Source of the DNA: Chitinimonas sp. BJYL2
GTDB lineage: Bacteria > Pseudomonadota > Gammaproteobacteria > Burkholderiales > Chitinimonadaceae
Assembly: GCF_027257935.1 (NCBI RefSeq)
Contig: NZ_JANZKW010000003.1
Location: forward strand, 186,001-250,000
DNA: 64,000 nucleotides
Direction of reading: 5' to 3'
The notes below the pieces were generated by a model. The model saw only the letters and a program-made list of their open reading frames with translations, did no database searches and was not told the DNA's origin. The position numbers were made by a program, and so were the translations under genes. This document shows, piece by piece, positions 27,118-34,534 of the stretch. How positions within the stretch are numbered: position 1 is the stretch's first letter; each line of letters starts with the position of its first letter.

Positions 27118-27797
27118 GCCGCCCCCATGCGCCGCGCGCTGTGGCCGGGAGATAGCCAGGTGGCGGTGAGCAGGATGGCAATGCAGCAAACCGAAATGAT
27201 GGCCACCAGCGTATTGGCCAGTGCATCTTGTCCGGCCTGCACGGCCTCATAGACTGCAATCGACAGCGTTTGTGTCTTGCCGGGAATGCTGCCAGCCACC
27301 ATCAGGGTGGCGCCGAACTCTCCCAGCGCACGGGCAAAGGCCAGCAGCACGCCGGCCATGATGCCGCGCCATGCCAAGGGGAGGGTCACCCGGCAGAACA
27401 CGCCGATGGCGCTTACGCCCAGCACCGTGGCTGCGCCTTCGAGCTGGGTATCCACCATCTCGAAGGCCGCGCGGGCCGGTTTGAAAACCAGCGGAAAGGC
27501 CACCACGGCCGCAGCGAGTACGGCTCCTTGCCAGCTGAAGATCAGGTTGATGCCCCATTGCGATTGCAACCAGCCCCCCAGCCAGCCGTTTCGCCCCACG
27601 AGCACCAGCAGGTAATAGCCGAGGACGGTGGGTGGCAACACCATGGGGAGTGTTAACAAGGTATCGAGCAACTCACGCCCGATGAAGCGCTTGCGTGCCA
27701 GGAGCCAGGCAACGGCAACACCTAGCACCAGATCGATGGCCGTGGCCCAGAAGGCGACCTTGAGCGAGATGAGCAGTGCCGAGGGGATGGCGTCCAT
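27114..27797 (-). CDS. modB: molybdate ABC transporter permease ModB
   Basis: A 227-residue inner-membrane permease with about five to six helices. TLPMVLPPTVLGYYLLVLVG and the EAA-like loop AARALGEFGATLMVAGSIPGKTQT (read here as LAFARALGEFG, then the rest) are typical of ModB. It pairs with ModC and the binding protein ModA, encoded directly upstream with 15 bases between. Confidence 0.94.
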   Translation of the reverse strand: MDAIPSALLISLKVAFWATAIDLVLGVAVAWLLARKRFIGRELLDTLLTLPMVLPPTVLGYYLLVLVGRNGWLGGWLQSQWGINLIFSWQGAVLAAAVVAFPLVFKPARAAFEMVDTQLEGAATVLGVSAIGVFCRVTLPLAWRGIMAGVLLAFARALGEFGATLMVAGSIPGKTQTLSIAVYEAVQAGQDALANTLVAIISVCCIAILLTATWLSPGHSARRMGAA

Positions 27798-27812
27798 GGG
27801 CGGTCGACCTGA

Positions 27813-28559
27813 TCAGGGCTTCATGAAGCCATGTTGTGCCAGCACGGCCTGCCCGGCAGGGGAACGTACATAGGCCACAAAGCGCCGGGCTTCGGCGGCA
27901 TGGGCGCTGGTATTCAGCGGTGCAATCGGATAACGGATCGCCTGATCCAGCCGCACGGTGAAGGCGACCCGGACTTTGTCCTTGAGGAGCAGGGCATCGG
28001 TGGCATAGACAAAGCCGGCATCCACTTCACCCCGCGCCACGTAGTCGAGTGCCTGGCGGACATTCTGGGCAGGAATCACGCGTGCCGCGATGGCCGGCCA
28101 GAGCTGCGCCACATCGAGCGCCCGGCGGGCATAGCGGCCGGCGGGCACGGTGGTCGGGAGGCCGATGGCGATGCGCTGCACGGCGGGTTTGGCCAGATCG
28201 GTCAGCTGCTGCAGGGGAAGCTTGCTGTCTGCTGGCGTCACCACGACCAGCTGATTGGTGCAGAAGTCATGTCGGGCCTTGGCTGTGACTAGTTGCAGCT
28301 GTTGTGCCTGATCCATCGTTTCCTGATCGGCCGAGGCAAACACATCGACCGGTGCGCCCTTGGCGATCTGCTGCAAAAGCGCGCCCGATGCGCCGAGGTT
28401 CAAGGCCACTTTGGCGTCGGGGTATTGGGCCTCGTAGAGACGGGCGATTTGCTGGAAGGCATTACCCAGGCTGGCGGCGGCAGAGACGGTAATGTCGGCA
28501 GCCTGCGCGGGTAGCAAGGCGAGGCAGATCAGGGCAGGCAGCAGGGCGCGCAGGAGCAT
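27813..28559 (-). CDS. modA: molybdate-binding protein ModA
   Basis: A 248-residue periplasmic binding protein. The signal peptide MLLRALLPALICLALLPAQA is followed by DITVSAAASLGNAFQQIA, the phosphate-loop-like Ser/Ala motif that holds the oxyanion in ModA. VNLGASGALLQQIAKGAPVD-type sequence and DVFASAD at residues ~56-80 support this. It is the first gene of the operon, with a ModE-type palindrome 29-52 bases upstream of the start. Confidence 0.94.
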   Translation of the reverse strand: MLLRALLPALICLALLPAQAADITVSAAASLGNAFQQIARLYEAQYPDAKVALNLGASGALLQQIAKGAPVDVFASADQETMDQAQQLQLVTAKARHDFCTNQLVVVTPADSKLPLQQLTDLAKPAVQRIAIGLPTTVPAGRYARRALDVAQLWPAIAARVIPAQNVRQALDYVARGEVDAGFVYATDALLLKDKVRVAFTVRLDQAIRYPIAPLNTSAHAAEARRFVAYVRSPAGQAVLAQHGFMKP

Positions 28560-28587
28560 GACCAGACCATTCGTTCAAGTTGATGCC

Positions 28588-28611
28588 CGAAATATAGCTG
28601 GGTATATGCCG
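28588..28611. promoter_or_regulatory. ModE box upstream of modA
   Basis: ATATA (28592-28596) and TATAT (28603-28607) form an inverted repeat with a 6-base spacer, flanked by CG (28588) and CCG (to 28611). This fits the known ModE operator layout of two TATA-like half-sites separated by six bases. It lies just upstream of modABCE, whose last gene encodes ModE. Confidence 0.7.
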
Positions 28612-28754
28612 GTGGAAAATAGTCCGTTCGGCGTATGCACGGGGTGGCGACGCGTGCTCTGCCGCCGACCCTTCGGTACCATGGCGACTGTTGCGGTGGT
28701 CCAGGCTGCAAGCCCTTACCACCAGCCCCTCATGTTTGCCCCAAGGGAAGTTCG

Positions 28755-28901
28755 ATGTCAGATCAGGAATCCAGCCTGCCCAGCCAGGATGCACAGCAAC
28801 GATTGATGCGCCGCCGCAACCTGCGCACCGCCATCGTGCTGTTCGTGGTGGTGGCCGGTTTCATCGTCAGCGTGTTCTTCAAATACGGGGCCTTCAATTA
28901 G
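28755..28901 (+). CDS. small single-span membrane protein
   Basis: A 48-residue peptide MSDQESSLPSQDAQQ followed by a basic RRRNLR stretch and one membrane helix (residues ~24-42), ending KYGAFN. The ribosome site GGGA lies seven to ten bases upstream of 28755. The pattern NLRTA plus one helix recalls small cytochrome-oxidase assembly peptides of betaproteobacteria, but no oxidase genes are near, so the role is open. It precedes the thiol-redox genes on the same strand. Confidence 0.5.
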   Translation: MSDQESSLPSQDAQQRLMRRRNLRTAIVLFVVVAGFIVSVFFKYGAFN

Positions 28902-28997
28902 GTTGCATGGCGATCTGACCAAGCCGCCATGTCAGTGAACCCTGCCGCCGCACCGTGGTCTCAACTTGCCTGTTGCCACTGATCCGAACGACTCCTC

Positions 28998-29507
28998 ATG
29001 CCGATGTTTTCTTTGCCCGCCGCCAGTGCGCATCCCAAGTGGCATCTGACCGCGCTGCTTTACGTGCTGGTGGTGACGGCCTTGTTGCTGGTCCACAGCC
29101 CGGTACGGGCCGATTGGCTGGGTAATCTGGTCAAACCCAGAGCCGCCTCCACCGAGCCTTTGCCGCCGGAACAGGCCTTTCCGGTCAAGGCCAAGCGACT
29201 GGACCGGCAGACGGTTCGCGTCGAGATCGGTGTCGCGCCGGCGTATTACGTCTATAAGGACCGATTGCAGCTGGCGCTTAAAGACACGCCGGGTGTGCGC
29301 ATCAGCCGGGTGGATTACCCCCAGCCCGAGATCAAGCAGGATCCTGAATTCGGCAGCGTGCCCGTCTATACCCAGCCGTTCAGCGTGCTGCTGACACTGG
29401 AGGGCAAGCCTGCCGGCCCGATCAAATTGCTGGCCCGCAGCCAGGGCTGTTTCGAGACACGCGGCCTGTGCTATCCGCCGCAAACCCAGGTGCTGACCCT
29501 GCCCTGA
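28998..29507 (+). CDS. standalone DsbD N-terminal (alpha) domain protein
   Basis: A 169-residue exported protein. A signal peptide (residues ~15-38, ending PVRADW) precedes an immunoglobulin-like DsbD-alpha domain with AYYVYKDRLQL and the closing QGCFETRGLCYPP, whose two cysteines are spaced as in the active pair of DsbD-alpha. In full-length DsbD this domain passes electrons to DsbC or similar partners, but here the membrane and thioredoxin-like gamma domains are missing. It is followed 51 bases later by a DsbA-like gene. Confidence 0.85.
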   Translation: MPMFSLPAASAHPKWHLTALLYVLVVTALLLVHSPVRADWLGNLVKPRAASTEPLPPEQAFPVKAKRLDRQTVRVEIGVAPAYYVYKDRLQLALKDTPGVRISRVDYPQPEIKQDPEFGSVPVYTQPFSVLLTLEGKPAGPIKLLARSQGCFETRGLCYPPQTQVLTLP

Positions 29508-29558
29508 CCGATCTGCCTCATTCCCTGACGAACCTTTTCCAAACAGGAATCCCGATTC

Positions 29559-30206
29559 ATGAACAGCAAACGCCATTTTGTCCGTACCGCCCTGGCACTG
29601 GGCCTTACCCTGACCGGCCTCAATCTCATGGCGGCAGGTAACCACGGCGAGCCTTACTCGCGTCTCGCCAGCCCCCAAGCCACGGCCACGCCAGGCAAGA
29701 TCGAGGTGATCGAGTTCTTCTGGTATGGCTGCGGTCACTGCAACCAGCTGGAGCCCTATGTGGAAGCCTGGGAGAAGACCCTGCCGGCCGATGTGGTGTT
29801 CCGCCGCGAGCATGCACTCTGGGATGGCCGCAGCGATATGGACGGCCACGCCAAGCTGTTTGCAACCTTGCGGACCATGGGTATCGTCGGGGCGCACCAG
29901 CGCGCGGCCTTTGATGCGATTCATGGCGGCCGCATGGAATTGCGCGACGAGAAGACGCTGATGACCTGGGTGAACGCACGCGGCATCAATCGTGCACAGT
30001 TCGAAACCAATTACCGCTCGTTCGGCATGGCCGCCCAGCTGGGTAAAGCCAAGCAGCTGACCAAGGCTTACCGGATCGACAGCGTGCCGACCTTTATCGT
30101 CAACGGCAAATACGTGACCTCGGCCCACCAGGCGGGCAACGAGCAAAAACTGTTCGCCACGATCAACCAGCTGATCGCGCAGGAACGCAAGACGCTCAAA
30201 CGTTAA
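29559..30206 (+). CDS. dsbA: thiol:disulfide oxidoreductase DsbA-like
   Basis: A 215-residue periplasmic protein. Signal peptide residues ~1-26; thioredoxin fold with active site CGHC in FFWYGCGHCNQLEP (about residues 56-59), a helical insertion and the cis-Pro loop SVPTFIVNGKYV. It introduces disulfides into secreted proteins. The active-site dipeptide GH differs from the PH of E. coli DsbA, which usually changes redox potential. A perfect hairpin follows the stop. Confidence 0.88.
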   Translation: MNSKRHFVRTALALGLTLTGLNLMAAGNHGEPYSRLASPQATATPGKIEVIEFFWYGCGHCNQLEPYVEAWEKTLPADVVFRREHALWDGRSDMDGHAKLFATLRTMGIVGAHQRAAFDAIHGGRMELRDEKTLMTWVNARGINRAQFETNYRSFGMAAQLGKAKQLTKAYRIDSVPTFIVNGKYVTSAHQAGNEQKLFATINQLIAQERKTLKR

Positions 30207-30216
30207 GGTCGATGTG

Positions 30217-30246
30217 GCTGATCTGATCCGGTTGGATCAGATCAGC
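30217..30246. terminator. 13-bp hairpin between convergent genes
   Basis: A perfect stem GCTGATCTGATCC / GGATCAGATCAGC with a GGTT loop, lying just after the dsbA-like stop and spanning the stop of the convergent FAD oxidase gene. There is no T run, so termination is possible but not certain. Confidence 0.4.
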
Positions 30247-31631
30247 ACGCCTGGATTGAAGAGCCCATCTGGATCGAGCTGCTGCTTGAGTTCACGCATC
30301 AGCGCCCGCTCGACCGGATCGTGCAGCTGATCAGCCTGTTCGCGCCGGAAGCGACCTATACCGTGCTCGGCGCTGATCTCGCCACCATAAGCGCGCGCTA
30401 GCGGGAACAGCAGCGCATTGGCGCGCGCTTCGGTCGCGTAGAAGTCTGCTTCGGGTGACAGCCCCAGGTTGTAATGCAGATTGCCATCGCCCACATGGCC
30501 GAACACGATGGGGCGGGCAGCCGGAAAATCCTTCGCAATCGCCGCCGCGGCCTCGCGCATGAAGGCGGGAATCGCTGCAATCGGCAGGGCCAGATCATGC
30601 TTGATCGACGGGCCCTGTTTGCGTTGTGCGTCCGGTATCCATTCACGCAATGACCATAGTGCCGCACGCTGGGTGCTGTCCTGCGCGAGTACGGCGTCGC
30701 TGTAGTCGCCATCGGCCAGCAGCTCGGTGAGCCGTGTTTCGAGCTCGGCATCGGTTTCGCCGCCCGTCAGGGCAATCAACGCCGCATAGCGCGGCAGCGG
30801 GTCGAACGGTTGTGCGACTTGCGGGAAGTGTCGTGCCATCAGCGTGAACGACTCGTGATCGAGCATCTCGAAGGCCGTCAGCACCTCGCCCACGCGGGCC
30901 TTGGCCGCGGCAAACAGCGCCAGCACCGCATCGGCATCGGGCAGAGCGACCATCGCCACCGCCTCGCCTCGCTCAGCGGGGAACAGCCGTAGCGTGGCGG
31001 CCGTCACAAAACCTAGCGTGCCCTCGGCACCGATGAACCACTGCTTGAGGTCGTAACCGATATTGCGTTTACGCAGCGCGTGCAGGCCCTGGTAGACGCG
31101 CCCGTCGGGCAATACGGCTTCGATACCCAACACGAGCTCGCGCATGGTGCCGTAGCGAAGCACTTGCATGCCACCCGCGTTGGTGCCGATCAGGCCGCCG
31201 ATGCGCGCGCTGCCTGATGAGCCCAGCCATAGTGGAAAGAGCCGATCTACCTTGGCAGCAGCACCGTGTACGTCGTCCAGTATGCAGCCGGCTTCCACGG
31301 TGATGCTGTACCCGACCGGATCCACCGCGCGGATGCGATTGAGCTTGTCGCTGCCCAGCAGCAGGGTGTTGGCATCAAGTGGCGTCGCACCGCCGACCAA
31401 GCCGGTATTGCCTCCCTGCGGCACGATGGATACGCCGTGCTGACGGCACAGGCGCACGATGGCGGCGACCTGTTCGGTGCTGTCCGGCAGGGCCAGCGCG
31501 AGCGCCTGACCTTGCAGCTTCTTGCGCATATCGCTGAGCCGCGGCGCCAGCGTGGCGGGATCGGTGATCAGGCTGCTGGCGGGGAGCAGATGGGCAAGGT
31601 CAGCTAGAAGGGGGTGCACGGTGGGGCTCAT
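30237..31631 (-). CDS. FAD-binding D-2-hydroxyacid dehydrogenase (GlcD/DLD type)
   Basis: A 464-residue flavoenzyme: PCMH FAD domain (residues ~35-215, with PQGGNTGLVGGA, SSGSARIGGLIGTNAGG and FIGAEGTLGFVT) and a C-terminal substrate domain with FGHVGDGNLHYN and SAEHGIGRFR. Family members oxidise D-lactate, D-2-hydroxyglutarate or glycolate and pass electrons onward. The exact substrate cannot be told from sequence. It stands at the edge of the pectin region but no shared promoter ties it to that pathway. Confidence 0.88.
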   Translation of the reverse strand: MSPTVHPLLADLAHLLPASSLITDPATLAPRLSDMRKKLQGQALALALPDSTEQVAAIVRLCRQHGVSIVPQGGNTGLVGGATPLDANTLLLGSDKLNRIRAVDPVGYSITVEAGCILDDVHGAAAKVDRLFPLWLGSSGSARIGGLIGTNAGGMQVLRYGTMRELVLGIEAVLPDGRVYQGLHALRKRNIGYDLKQWFIGAEGTLGFVTAATLRLFPAERGEAVAMVALPDADAVLALFAAAKARVGEVLTAFEMLDHESFTLMARHFPQVAQPFDPLPRYAALIALTGGETDAELETRLTELLADGDYSDAVLAQDSTQRAALWSLREWIPDAQRKQGPSIKHDLALPIAAIPAFMREAAAAIAKDFPAARPIVFGHVGDGNLHYNLGLSPEADFYATEARANALLFPLARAYGGEISAEHGIGRFRREQADQLHDPVERALMRELKQQLDPDGLFNPGVLI

Positions 31632-31689
31632 GGGGCAGACTGGCCTTTAGTGTAGCGCGCCGGCATCGTGTCGCTACCGGGCCGACGTG

Positions 31690-32487
31690 CTAGTCAAACG
31701 GGCCCAGCCCCAGAAAGCTGCCACCTTGCAGCCGTGCGCACGGGTCTTCGGGCGCCGGGCAGATTCCTTCGATCTCGCTTGCCCAAGGCTCGGCACTGTC
31801 TTGGGGCGCAAAGCCGAGCTTGGCCCACGCCGCATCGCACTCCCACCAGCGCTGTGGATTGGCCGATACGCCGTAGGCAATCAGGAAACCTACATCGGGC
31901 GCAGTGACGGCTGCGCAAACGAGGCGCACCAGATCACCGGGGCTGATCCAGGTGGCCAAGCTGCGGCGGTCGGGCGGCGTAAGCGTGCAGGTGCCCAGAC
32001 GCAAACAGACCGATTCGATGCCATAGCGGTCGAAATACATGCGCGCCAAACCTTCACCGAACAGCTTGCTGACGCCGTAGTTGCTGTCGGGCCGCACCGG
32101 GTCATCGGGCGTGATGCGCTGGCCTTGCGGGTAGCAGCCGGTGATGTGGTTGGAGCTGGCAAACACGATGCGCCGCGTGCCCGCGCGCCGTGCGGCCTCG
32201 TACAGATTGAACATGCCGCGGATATTGGCCTGCAGGATGGGTTCGAACGGACCTTCCATCGCAATGCCGCCGAAGTGCACCACGGTATCGACGCCCTGAA
32301 GCAGCGTATCGGTAGCGGCGGCGTCGCTGAGGTCGCACGCCGCGGTGGACGGCAGGCCGGCGCTTTGCAGTGCGGCGGGCAGATCGCTGAGGATCAGCTG
32401 GGCGCACAATGGGCGCAAAGGATCATGCAGTGTGCGGCCGAGCAAGCCGGCGGCACCGGTCAGCAGCAGGGTGGGGGTGGCGTTCAT
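31690..32487 (-). CDS. udh: uronate dehydrogenase
   Basis: A 265-residue NAD-dependent short-chain/extended dehydrogenase: GAAGLLGR nucleotide motif, the Ser and YGVSK catalytic segments (SSNHITGCYP, then NYGVSKLFGEGLARMYFDR) and RLGTCTLTPPDRRSLATW, all characteristic of bacterial uronate dehydrogenases. These oxidise galacturonate or glucuronate to the aldarolactone. The start at 32487 (MNATPTLLLTG) places the Rossmann motif at the usual distance. It is divergent from kdgK, with a KdgR-like box between. Confidence 0.88.
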   Translation of the reverse strand: MNATPTLLLTGAAGLLGRTLHDPLRPLCAQLILSDLPAALQSAGLPSTAACDLSDAAATDTLLQGVDTVVHFGGIAMEGPFEPILQANIRGMFNLYEAARRAGTRRIVFASSNHITGCYPQGQRITPDDPVRPDSNYGVSKLFGEGLARMYFDRYGIESVCLRLGTCTLTPPDRRSLATWISPGDLVRLVCAAVTAPDVGFLIAYGVSANPQRWWECDAAWAKLGFAPQDSAEPWASEIEGICPAPEDPCARLQGGSFLGLGPFD

Positions 32488-32553
32488 GGCAGCGTTCCAT
32501 GGTCGGATTGACGACGATGCTATCAATAATCGGCCCATCTATTCTAAAATATC

Positions 32554-32568
32554 GAAATGATGTTTCAT
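32554..32568. promoter_or_regulatory. KdgR-like operator between udh and kdgK
   Basis: GAAATGATGTTTCAT, an imperfect inverted repeat matching the TGAAAC-N3-GTTTCA layout of KdgR (IclR family) boxes. It lies 21 bases before the kdgK start and 67 bases from udh, so one site could control both. Confidence 0.6.
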
Positions 32569-32588
32569 TTTATTGAAAGTGCTGCGCA

Positions 32589-33536
32589 ATGACGTCCTCG
32601 TTACGGGTGGTGTGTTTCGGTGAATGCATGATCGAGTTGCAGGGTGAGGCGTTTGGCACTCTGCGCCAGGGCTTTGGCGGCGACACGCTCAATACGGCGG
32701 TGTATCTGGTGCGCATGGCGGCAAACCGTGGCTGGACCATCGATTACGCAACCGCGCTGGGTGACGACAAACTCAGCACCGGCATGCTGTCGCGCTGGCA
32801 GGACGAAGGCTTGAGCACCAGCCTGGTCAGGCGTCTTGCGGGACGCATGCCTGGGCTGTACCAGATCGAGGTTGATGCCAGCGGTGAACGCCACTTCAGC
32901 TACTGGCGCTCGCACGCCGCCGCGCGCGACTACTTTGATGTGCCCGAGGGCGAAACGCCGCTGGAGCTGCAGGCGGCGCAGATTGATGTGCTGTATGTCA
33001 GCGGTATCAGCCTCGCCATCCTGCCGCCCGCGGGCCGTGAGCGCCTGTTTGCACTGGCCGCCAGCTTGCGCGCGCGGGGTGCGCAAGTCGTGTTCGACAA
33101 CAACTACCGCCCGCGTTTGTGGGCATCAAACGTCGATGCGCAAGCAGCGTTTACGCGTATGTATGCGCTGGCGAGCACGGCACTGGTCACGCTCGATGAT
33201 GAGTGCCTGCTATGGGGCGTGGATGCCGATACGGCCTTGTCGCGCACCCTGGCGCAGACCTGCCCCGAAGTCGTCATCAAGCGCGGCGCTTTGCCGACCT
33301 TGATCCGCATTGCCGGCGAGCCGGTACAAGAGGCCGCGACGCTGCGCGTGGCCCAAGTCATCGATACCACGGCCGCCGGCGATTCGTTTGCCGGCGGCTA
33401 TCTGGCCGCACGCTTGGGTGGTGCCACGGCAGTGGCTGCTGCCAGTGTCGGCAACCGCTTGGCTGGCACCGTGGTGCAGCACCGCGGCGCCTTGATTCCG
33501 CTTGAGGCGATGGCCGAGCTGGTGCTGCCGGCCTGA
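32589..33536 (+). CDS. kdgK: 2-dehydro-3-deoxygluconokinase
   Basis: A 315-residue PfkB-family sugar kinase. The N-terminal GECMIELQGEAFGTLRQGFGGDTLN and the C-terminal anion-hole/catalytic motif DTTAAGDSFAGGYLAAR are diagnostic, and the N-terminal ...GFGGDTLNTAVYLVR form is the KDG kinase type. It phosphorylates KDG, the product of KduD, to KDPG. KDPG aldolase (eda) is not in the window and must be elsewhere. Confidence 0.92.
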   Translation: MTSSLRVVCFGECMIELQGEAFGTLRQGFGGDTLNTAVYLVRMAANRGWTIDYATALGDDKLSTGMLSRWQDEGLSTSLVRRLAGRMPGLYQIEVDASGERHFSYWRSHAAARDYFDVPEGETPLELQAAQIDVLYVSGISLAILPPAGRERLFALAASLRARGAQVVFDNNYRPRLWASNVDAQAAFTRMYALASTALVTLDDECLLWGVDADTALSRTLAQTCPEVVIKRGALPTLIRIAGEPVQEAATLRVAQVIDTTAAGDSFAGGYLAARLGGATAVAAASVGNRLAGTVVQHRGALIPLEAMAELVLPA

Positions 33537-33541
33537 TCTCG

Positions 33542-34441
33542 CTAGGGCATCACCATGCCCTGTGGCTTCTGGGCCAGCCGTGGGCGGGTGGGCACGGCGT
33601 CGCGCAGCCAAGCGGCAGCCGGCCACTGCAAACGGCGCATCTCGTCGGCTGCAATCGCTGCCAGCTCGCTTGCACCCAGCTCGTTGAAATGCGTGTTGTC
33701 GCGTCGGCCTTCGGGATACAGCGTATTGGTGCCGGGGCTGATCCAGACAAAACGCTGGATCGATTCTTCGGCACCCAGCGACACCAGCCACAGATAACTC
33801 AAACGATGCAGATCGAGCAGCGGCACATCGAGCGCGCGCGCGACTTCACGCACCACGGCCGGGTAAGCGCCATGACCATCGTGCAGCTGGCCGTCGTCGT
33901 CGAACTGGCGGCGCATGATCGGCGTGGCCAGCAACGGCGTGGCACCGCGCTCGCGCACATCAAAGACGAAGCGGCGCAGATTGTCGCGGTAGCTGGTGCG
34001 CGCGTCGGCATAGCGTGTCGGGTCGTCGATCTTGGCGTCGTTATGGCCGAACTGGATCAGCACGTAATCGCCCGATGCCAGCTGTGTGAGCACATGCTGC
34101 CAGCGGCCCTGATCGCGGAAGCTCTTGGTGCTGCGGCCGTTGGCGGCATGGTTCAGTAGCTGGGCCGGATTGCGCATCAGCGGCCGGAATAGCTGGCCCC
34201 AGCCACGTTCAGGGTTATGGGGATTGGGGGCCTTGTCGGCCATGGTGGAGTCGCCCACCAGATGGAGTGTGGGGTGCATGGTCGCGAACTGTAGTGGGAA
34301 CGGTGAGGGTATGACGGGTGGTGCCGGTGCGGGGTCGGCACTCGCCGCCATCAGCATGGGGCTGATGCAGGCGCTTAGCAGGGCTTGCAGGTGCAGGCGG
34401 CGGCGCGGGTCGTGTCGCATGGCTGGTTCAAGGGCCGGCAT
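33542..34441 (-). CDS. SGNH hydrolase, rhamnogalacturonan/pectin acetylesterase-like
   Basis: A 299-residue secreted enzyme. A basic n-region and hydrophobic core (residues ~12-34, ending MLMAASA) form the signal peptide. Catalytic blocks: GDSTMAD (nucleophile Ser), LIQFGHNDAK (oxyanion Asn) and DNTHFNELGA (Asp/His). This set is typical of rhamnogalacturonan acetylesterases, which remove acetyl groups that hinder pectin breakdown. The start at 34441 follows AGGAG by seven bases. It lies downstream of the TonB receptor gene but after that gene's terminator. Confidence 0.82.
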   Translation of the reverse strand: MPALEPAMRHDPRRRLHLQALLSACISPMLMAASADPAPAPPVIPSPFPLQFATMHPTLHLVGDSTMADKAPNPHNPERGWGQLFRPLMRNPAQLLNHAANGRSTKSFRDQGRWQHVLTQLASGDYVLIQFGHNDAKIDDPTRYADARTSYRDNLRRFVFDVRERGATPLLATPIMRRQFDDDGQLHDGHGAYPAVVREVARALDVPLLDLHRLSYLWLVSLGAEESIQRFVWISPGTNTLYPEGRRDNTHFNELGASELAAIAADEMRRLQWPAAAWLRDAVPTRPRLAQKPQGMVMP

Positions 34442-34471
34442 GAACTCGCTCCTGGTGGGGCGTTCCGGGAT

Positions 34472-34500
34472 AAAAAAACCGGTGCGCGTGAACGCACCGG
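34472..34500 (-). terminator. terminator after the TonB-dependent receptor
   Basis: On the minus strand, CCGGTGCG and CGCACCGG pair perfectly around a TTCACG loop and are followed by seven T residues, a classical intrinsic terminator. Confidence 0.88.
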
Positions 34501-34534
34501 GTAAGGGTTCTACATCCGCAGCAGAACCTCAGGT

